Below are positions 8,481 through 12,315 of a stretch of 12,315 nt of DNA, piece after piece. The notes beneath the pieces were generated by a model. The model worked only from the letters and a program-made list of their open reading frames with translations. It was not told the origin of the DNA and did no database searches. The stretch comes from Acidobacteriota bacterium (lineage in GTDB: Bacteria; Acidobacteriota; Terriglobia; Acidiferrales; UBA7541). Numbering within the stretch: position 1 is the stretch's first letter; every line of letters begins with the position of its first letter. Made by a program: the position numbers and the translations under genes. The DNA lies in assembly GCA_003224135.1 (NCBI GenBank), contig QHYO01000350.1:1-12315 (forward strand), given 5' to 3'.

Positions 8481-10064
8481 TTACGGCAGCCCAAATGTAA
8501 ACAATGAAGAGCCCGCAGCTACCGCAACATATTGTTTTCCTGCGATCGCGTAGGTCATCGGCGAAGAATATATTGAGGCTCCGCACTGGAAATGCCACAG
8601 CGCCTTCCCGCTCGCCGCATCGAGCGCAATAAAATTCCCCTCCGCGTCCCCGGTGAACACGAGTCCACCTGCCGTCGACAAAACTCCCGACCATGTCGGC
8701 GAAGGATGTTTCCACTCCCACTTAATTTTTCCAGTGTTTGGATCAAGTGCCCTCAGAGCGCCATAAAACGGAGCGGCATCATCATTCGGAAAGTAGGCTG
8801 ACCCGTAATAGGCGTGTCCCGCGTCGTAAGGCTGCGGCGCCGTTGAGAAAATGTCGCACTGCTCTCGCGCCGTCACGTAAAACAATTTCGTCTGCTGATC
8901 GTACGTCGGCGACATCCAGTTCGTCGCTCCCGCAGCTCCCGGACACACCTTGTTCCCTTCGAGCGTTGGCAACCCTTCCTTCGCCGGGACCGGCCGCCCG
9001 TTCGCATCCTTTTCCTTGGCCCACGAAACTTTCGCGTAGGATTCCGCGCGAATTAATTTCCCATTCGTGCGGTCAATCACGTAAAAAAATCCGTTCCGGT
9101 TCGCCTGCAGAATCAGCTTTTTTCCGCCATCGTCAACCATCACCGGCACTTGCGTCGCATCGTAATCATGTTCATCGTGCTGCGTAAACTGAAAATGCCA
9201 TTTCAATTTTCCCGTGTCTGGGTCGAGCGCCAACAGAGAATTCGAGTACAAGTTATCTCCCGCGCGTCCTTCTCCGCGATTGGATGGCGAAGGATTTCCC
9301 GTCGTCCAGAATGTCGTGTTCGTCTCCGCGTCGTACGTTCCCGTAATCCACGCCGGCGATCCTCCAATTTTCCACGATTCACCTTCCCACGATTCATTCC
9401 CCGGCTCACCCGGCCCGGGAATCGTGTAGAACCTCCATTTCTTTTCCCCGGTATTTGCGTCATACGCGTCAATGAATCCGCGAATTCCGTATTCCCCTCC
9501 CGACACTCCCACCAGCACCAGGCTCTTGATTACTAGCGGCGCGAGCGTGAAGCTGTATCCCTTTGTGTAGTCCACTGCTGACACATCCCACAAAACGTTC
9601 CCGGTTTTCGTGTCCAACGCAATCACGTGAGAATCGAGCGTCCCCATAAAAACTTTGTCGCCCAAAATCGCCAGCCCGCGATTCACTCGACCGCAGCACG
9701 GACGAATATCTCCCGGCAGCCCTCGCTGGTATTGCCAGATCGGCCGTCCCGTTCGTGCGTCGAGTGCAAACGCCCGATCATCCTGCCCGGTCCCATACAA
9801 AATCCCATCCACCACCAGAGGCGTCGTTTCAAATTTTCCGCCCGCCATCGTCTGGTAAACCCACTTCGGCGTCAGCTTTCCGGCATTCGCGGCATCGATT
9901 TCGTGCAGAGTCGAATATCTCCGTCCCGTGTAATCGCCGGAATACATCAGCCAGTTCTGCGGCTCTTTTCCAGCATTCAACAATCTCTCCGCCGTTACCT
10001 GTGCTCGTGTCGCGGCGGCAAAAGGGAATATCAAGCTCAAACAAAACGCCAGGCTGATTCTCAC
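8481..10064 (-). CDS. Periplasmic PQQ-dependent alcohol dehydrogenase
   Basis: A quinoprotein oxidising an alcohol or similar substrate in the periplasm with PQQ as cofactor. The 527-residue protein has a Sec signal peptide (1-21, ending AATRAQ) and the eight-bladed propeller repeats (ALDxxTGxxxW style, e.g. 99-110, 149-159, 279-289, 439-449, 480-490). Active-site marks are the vicinal disulfide Cys123-Cys124 (RPCCGRVNRG), metal ligands Glu191 (GGEYG) and Asn257 (TTGNPSP), catalytic Asp300 and a second acid Asp302 in DEHDYDA, Arg323 (ANRNGFFYVIDR) and TNW (381-383). No heme domain is attached. The acid two residues after the catalytic Asp is the mark of lanthanide-using enzymes such as XoxF. 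The GTG start overlaps the cytochrome stop by four bases (GTGA), so the electron acceptor is probably the upstream-encoded cytochrome. The substrate is unknown. It ends in TAA. Confidence 0.93.
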   Translation of the reverse strand: MRISLAFCLSLIFPFAAATRAQVTAERLLNAGKEPQNWLMYSGDYTGRRYSTLHEIDAANAGKLTPKWVYQTMAGGKFETTPLVVDGILYGTGQDDRAFALDARTGRPIWQYQRGLPGDIRPCCGRVNRGLAILGDKVFMGTLDSHVIALDTKTGNVLWDVSAVDYTKGYSFTLAPLVIKSLVLVGVSGGEYGIRGFIDAYDANTGEKKWRFYTIPGPGEPGNESWEGESWKIGGSPAWITGTYDAETNTTFWTTGNPSPSNRGEGRAGDNLYSNSLLALDPDTGKLKWHFQFTQHDEHDYDATQVPVMVDDGGKKLILQANRNGFFYVIDRTNGKLIRAESYAKVSWAKEKDANGRPVPAKEGLPTLEGNKVCPGAAGATNWMSPTYDQQTKLFYVTAREQCDIFSTAPQPYDAGHAYYGSAYFPNDDAAPFYGALRALDPNTGKIKWEWKHPSPTWSGVLSTAGGLVFTGDAEGNFIALDAASGKALWHFQCGASIYSSPMTYAIAGKQYVAVAAGSSLFTFGLP

Positions 10065-10918
10065 TTGACACCACCCTGCCCGCCGCCAACCAGAAAAGCC
10101 AGTACATCCTGTAAGTCTTTGTCAGGCAGCACTTTCTCGTCATAAGCGGGCATTAACGACTCCCGCGACTTCTGCAATGACTTCAACGACGCCTTGTCGA
10201 ACGAATGGACCTGCTCCCGCATATCCATAAATTGAATCGTGAAGCTATCCTCATTCAGCAACGTTCCCTGATACTTTGTCCCGTCATTCGTCACCACGTT
10301 CACCGTCTCGTACTCCTCGGTGAACTCCTTCATCGCCTCAATAATTCCCTGCGCCAATCGCCTGCTCGGCTTCCTCAATGACTCGGTTAGATACTCCGTC
10401 GACCGCGCCGTCCCTGCTCCGGTCAAATCCGGCCCCAGCCTTCCGCCTTTTCCTTTAAACATGTGGCAGGTTCCGCAGGCCGCACTTCCGTAATACAGTT
10501 CGCGCCCGTGGTTCGCGTCGCCACTCACCGTGCTGGCCTTCTTCTCCACGCTCCGGATGTACGTCACCACCTGCCACAGCTCTTCCTCAGTCATCCCTAC
10601 GCCTTGCTGCGTCGCGCCATTCGGCGGCATCGCCGTTCCCGGCACTCCGTTGTTTATTGTGTTGAATATGTCCGCGTCAGAGTCGCCGTGCTTTTTCGGG
10701 GTCCGCGTCAAATCCGGTCCACGTCCTCCTCCCCTTGCTCCCAGCCCGTGGCAGAATGCGCAGTTCGCGCGAAACTCGAATTCCCCCAGCTTCGCCACTT
10801 TCGCGTCGCCGGCATAGGGATTCTTCGCTTGTGCCGCCCCCGAAGATGCCGTCACCAGGCACACCAGTATCACCACCGCAAAATCAAAACCAAAAAATAT
10901 GCGCGGTCGGACGTTCAT
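10061..10918 (-). CDS. Secreted diheme cytochrome c with a Pirellula/Verrucomicrobium-type heme domain
   Basis: A 285-residue exported cytochrome, the likely electron acceptor of the PQQ dehydrogenase encoded next. ATG has AAAGGAG seven bases upstream. The signal peptide is residues 1-31. Domain 1 has CAFCH (53-57) and a likely Met97 axial ligand (GTAMPPNG). Domain 2 has CGTCH (148-152) and Met256 (SLMPAYD). Between these lies RLGPDLTGAGTARSTEYLTESLRKPS and then a small beta-rich insert (VNVVTNDGTKYQGTLLNEDSFTIQFMD, about 207-233). That arrangement matches the TIGR02603-type 'putative heme-binding domain' in which a barrel-like segment separates CxxCH from the axial Met. The stop codon overlaps the dehydrogenase GTG. 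A hairpin surrounds the ribosome binding site. The gene follows the broken GntR gene by 87 bases on the same strand. Confidence 0.92.
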   Translation of the reverse strand: MNVRPRIFFGFDFAVVILVCLVTASSGAAQAKNPYAGDAKVAKLGEFEFRANCAFCHGLGARGGGRGPDLTRTPKKHGDSDADIFNTINNGVPGTAMPPNGATQQGVGMTEEELWQVVTYIRSVEKKASTVSGDANHGRELYYGSAACGTCHMFKGKGGRLGPDLTGAGTARSTEYLTESLRKPSRRLAQGIIEAMKEFTEEYETVNVVTNDGTKYQGTLLNEDSFTIQFMDMREQVHSFDKASLKSLQKSRESLMPAYDEKVLPDKDLQDVLAFLVGGGQGGVK

Positions 10919-10920
10919 CG

Positions 10921-10938
10921 TTGCACTCCTTTGTGCAA
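10921..10938 (-). promoter_or_regulatory. Hairpin carrying the ribosome binding site of the cytochrome gene
   Basis: In the transcript the leader reads TTGCAC-AAAGGA-GTGCAA, a perfect 6-base-pair stem with most of the Shine-Dalgarno AAAGGAG in the 6-base loop, two bases before the ATG. Such an element could present or hide the ribosome binding site, or bind a protein. The structure is seen in the sequence; any control function is inference. Confidence 0.4.
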
Positions 10939-11005
10939 ATCGAGATCGAGGCAGGCAAGCGTCACCTACATTCAGGACGCGGTCATTTCGCCGGAAACTA
11001 TAGCA

Positions 11006-11707
11006 TCACGTGGAACACAATTGGCTTCTCAAACGGCTCACGACCTTGCACCGATCCCCCCGATAAACCGACTTCACGTACTCCACGGGCGTTCCATCCG
11101 ACAAGAAGGACGTCCGCGTGAATCGGAACACGGGAGCCTTGGGACGTATGCGCAAAAGCTTCGCTTCCGCGGACGTGGCAGCGCTCGCTTCGGCGACTTC
11201 GTCCGCGTGATCAACTTGTATTCCGTAGAGCTGCGACAGCGTTGCGTAGAGGGATTGGGCAGGGTCCAGCCGCGAAAGCAGATCCGGAAAAAGCTTGCAA
11301 GGCAGATGCGTCGTCTCGACGCAACCGATATCGCATCGGCCAGCCGAATCCGCCGCAGCCTCAGAATTTGCTCTTCAGACTTAAGCTGCAGCTCCGCAGC
11401 CACTTCCGCGGACGGCTGCGCACGCTCGAATGCCAGCACCGTTGAGCGAGGTTGCGACCCGCGCTCCTGCATTTCTTCGCTGCACGAAAGTAGTTGCCGA
11501 AAATCCTTTTCAAGTTTTCGACCGGAAACGAATGTGCCTTTGCCGCGTTGGCTGTAAACAATCAAGGCGCGCGGAAATCTCCTGCTCGGAAGGCACCGGA
11601 TCGCCCACTTTCCAGTGGCCCGCGCGAATCTGCTCGAGCAGTTGCTGTTGGATCTGGTAGTAGAGCGGAACAACACTTTGCCGGTCGAGGGCCACGGGGT
11701 TCATCAT
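11006..11707 (-). pseudogene. GntR/HutC-family transcriptional regulator, broken by a deletion in the HTH and a frameshift in UTRA
   Basis: The remains of a one-domain-plus-effector repressor. The first frame (11707 to about 11561) gives MMNPVALDRQSVVPLYYQIQQQLLEQIRAGHWKVGDPVPSEQEISARLD, the first part of a GntR winged helix. It then leaves frame: the next frame resumes directly with LIVYSQRGKGTFVSGRKLEKDFRQLL, so about 19 residues with the recognition helix (family pattern xxSRxTVRQALxxL) are missing. That frame continues through LSCSEEMQERGSQPRSTVL to LADAISVA, near 11325. A second shift follows, and a third frame gives VETTHLPCKLFPDLLSRLDPAQSLYATLSQLYGI through PVEYVKSVYRGDRCKVVSRL, the end of a UTRA effector domain, to a TGA at 11006. 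One missing base near 11317-11325 would explain the second break. No intact regulator can be made. Its job was probably sugar- or amine-responsive repression of itself and perhaps the genes downstream. Confidence 0.85.
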
Positions 11708-11712
11708 CCGCT

Positions 11713-11732
11713 CCAGTTGTCTAGACGACTGG
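11713..11732. promoter_or_regulatory. GntR-family operator palindrome (DasR/NagR-like)
   Basis: A 20-base inverted repeat with one imperfect pair, core AGTTGTCTAGACGACT, lies five bases upstream of the GntR gene's first ATG. Its centre GTCTAGAC matches the HutC-subfamily operators of DasR and NagR (AGTGGTCTAGACCACT type), with 14 of 16 positions equal. It overlaps the predicted transcription start, as expected for autorepression. The palindrome is seen; the binding factor is inferred from the adjacent gene. Confidence 0.65.
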
Positions 11733-11756
11733 ACAAATTCTAGGAACGGAGTCTCG

Positions 11757-11762
11757 TGTCAA
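11757..11762 (-). promoter_or_regulatory. Candidate -35 box of the GntR gene promoter
   Basis: A perfect TTGACA on the minus strand. The -10 region is less clear: TAGAAT follows after only 14 bases and GAATTT after 16. Either choice puts the transcription start in or beside the palindrome at 11713-11732, giving a leader of roughly 20 bases. Confidence 0.4.
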
Positions 11763-11913
11763 GCCTTAGTTTTCGATTCAGAAAAACAGAATTTTCCTGG
11801 CCCTCGTTACACATCAACCGGCACAGGATTGCCGCGGAGAAGTCCGCTCAACGTGCATAAGGAGAGAGGAGAAGTGTGCCGGCGCTGCCCCAGTCGGATT
11901 CTCCGAGGCAGAA

Positions 11914-12315
11914 TCAACGCAACGGCGGCGAAAAATCCGTAAGCACGAGAAACGTCGAATCCACTTTCTCGACAATCTTGCCATTGGCTTCGGACGCGTT
12001 GCGCACCGATTGCCATTCCGGATCGTCACCGAACGCCTTCCAATTCGCAGTAGCCGCCTCGCGGCTCGCGTGCGCGATAATGTACACCAGTGTGTTCGAC
12101 TTCTGCGCTTCATCCATCGGTGTCCAATAGGCGATGTTCTTCATTCCGTGCTTCTCAAAAAGTTTCGTCGTATGCTCACGAAACCGCTTCAGCAAATCCG
12201 GAAGCTTCCCTTCCAAGCAATGGTAAATACGCAGTTCGTATACGCTGTTCGCGTCCGCCGCCGGATCAAATATCTTCCCGGTTGACGAAAGCAAGCTGGC
12301 GGTCGGAATCAAAGC
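11914..12315 (-). CDS. NIPSNAP-family protein, 5' end beyond the window
   Basis: The frame is open to the right edge, so the start lies outside. The visible part reads ALIPTASLLSSTGKIFDPAADANSVYELRIYHCLEGKLPDLLKRFREHTTKLFEKHGMKNIAYWTP and so on. The YELRIY start, the helix with FREHTxxLFEKHGM, and the second half WKAFGDDPEWQSVRNASE are typical of a NIPSNAP dimeric alpha-beta barrel (ferredoxin-like) domain of about 105 residues. The Ala/Ser-rich segment before it looks like the end of a signal peptide or export signal, so the protein may be secreted. Its biochemical role is unknown. It ends in TGA, about 206 bases upstream of the GntR gene on the same strand. No good terminator is visible in that gap. 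Confidence 0.85.
   Translation of the reverse strand, partial: ALIPTASLLSSTGKIFDPAADANSVYELRIYHCLEGKLPDLLKRFREHTTKLFEKHGMKNIAYWTPMDEAQKSNTLVYIIAHASREAATANWKAFGDDPEWQSVRNASEANGKIVEKVDSTFLVLTDFSPPLR

Noticed and set aside
8428..8721. Upstream part of the frame that ends at 8323
   Set aside because: Only the last 34 codons are real (DUF3565); the rest overlaps the dehydrogenase in another frame and reads as noise.
11074..11676. 200-codon frame as an intact gene
   Set aside because: Its middle is GntR/UTRA sequence, but both ends are out of frame with the real domains; it is part of the pseudogene.
11834..11847. GCGGA-gaag-TCCGC hairpin downstream of the NIPSNAP gene
   Set aside because: Only five base pairs and no following T-tract on the minus strand, so not a convincing terminator.

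Overview
The window looks like chromosomal DNA from an Acidobacteriota-type bacterium. This is an inference from gene content: a eukaryal/archaeal-type prolyl-tRNA synthetase, a PilZ protein with the NAHGA variant common in that phylum, a bifunctional-PBP gene next to a small one-helix membrane protein, and a secreted PQQ dehydrogenase paired with a c-type cytochrome carrying a Pirellula/Verrucomicrobium-type heme domain. No rRNA, tRNA, CRISPR array, insertion sequence or phage gene was seen. Coding density is high and no gene-free stretch exceeds about 210 bases. Start codons are often not ATG: TTG or GTG is the best supported start for about half of the genes.

Layout. Bases 1-2599 (minus strand) hold proS, then a small membrane protein, then the 5' part of a PBP1-type peptidoglycan synthase that runs off the left edge and is interrupted by an in-frame TGA. 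Bases 2765-5079 (plus) hold a two-gene unit with a 4-base overlap: an APC-superfamily amino acid/polyamine permease and a Tat-exported sugar-isomerase-like TIM barrel protein. A PilZ gene (minus) converges on this unit. Bases 5649-8196 (plus) hold an EXORDIUM-like protein with an HELxEAxTDP motif, then a periplasmic protein with an N-terminal domain of unknown type, a long Ala/Glu coiled coil and an OmpA peptidoglycan-binding domain.

Bases 8203-12315 (minus) read from right to left: a NIPSNAP protein (5' end off the window), a GntR/HutC-type regulator, a diheme cytochrome c, a PQQ-dependent dehydrogenase whose GTG start overlaps the cytochrome stop, and a small DUF3565 gene. The cytochrome and the dehydrogenase form an obvious pair: substrate oxidation in the periplasm with electrons passed to heme c.

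The most notable point is gene decay. Three of the genes on the minus strand carry lesions in otherwise recognisable reading frames. The PBP gene has an in-frame TGA at 112-114. The DUF3565 gene has a TGA at 8323-8325 exactly where the family has a conserved Trp. The GntR gene lacks its DNA-recognition helix and has a second frameshift in its UTRA domain, although its promoter and a DasR/NagR-like palindromic operator look intact. These are either real pseudogenes or draft/metagenome sequence errors. UGA recoding is unlikely, because several intact genes here end in TGA.
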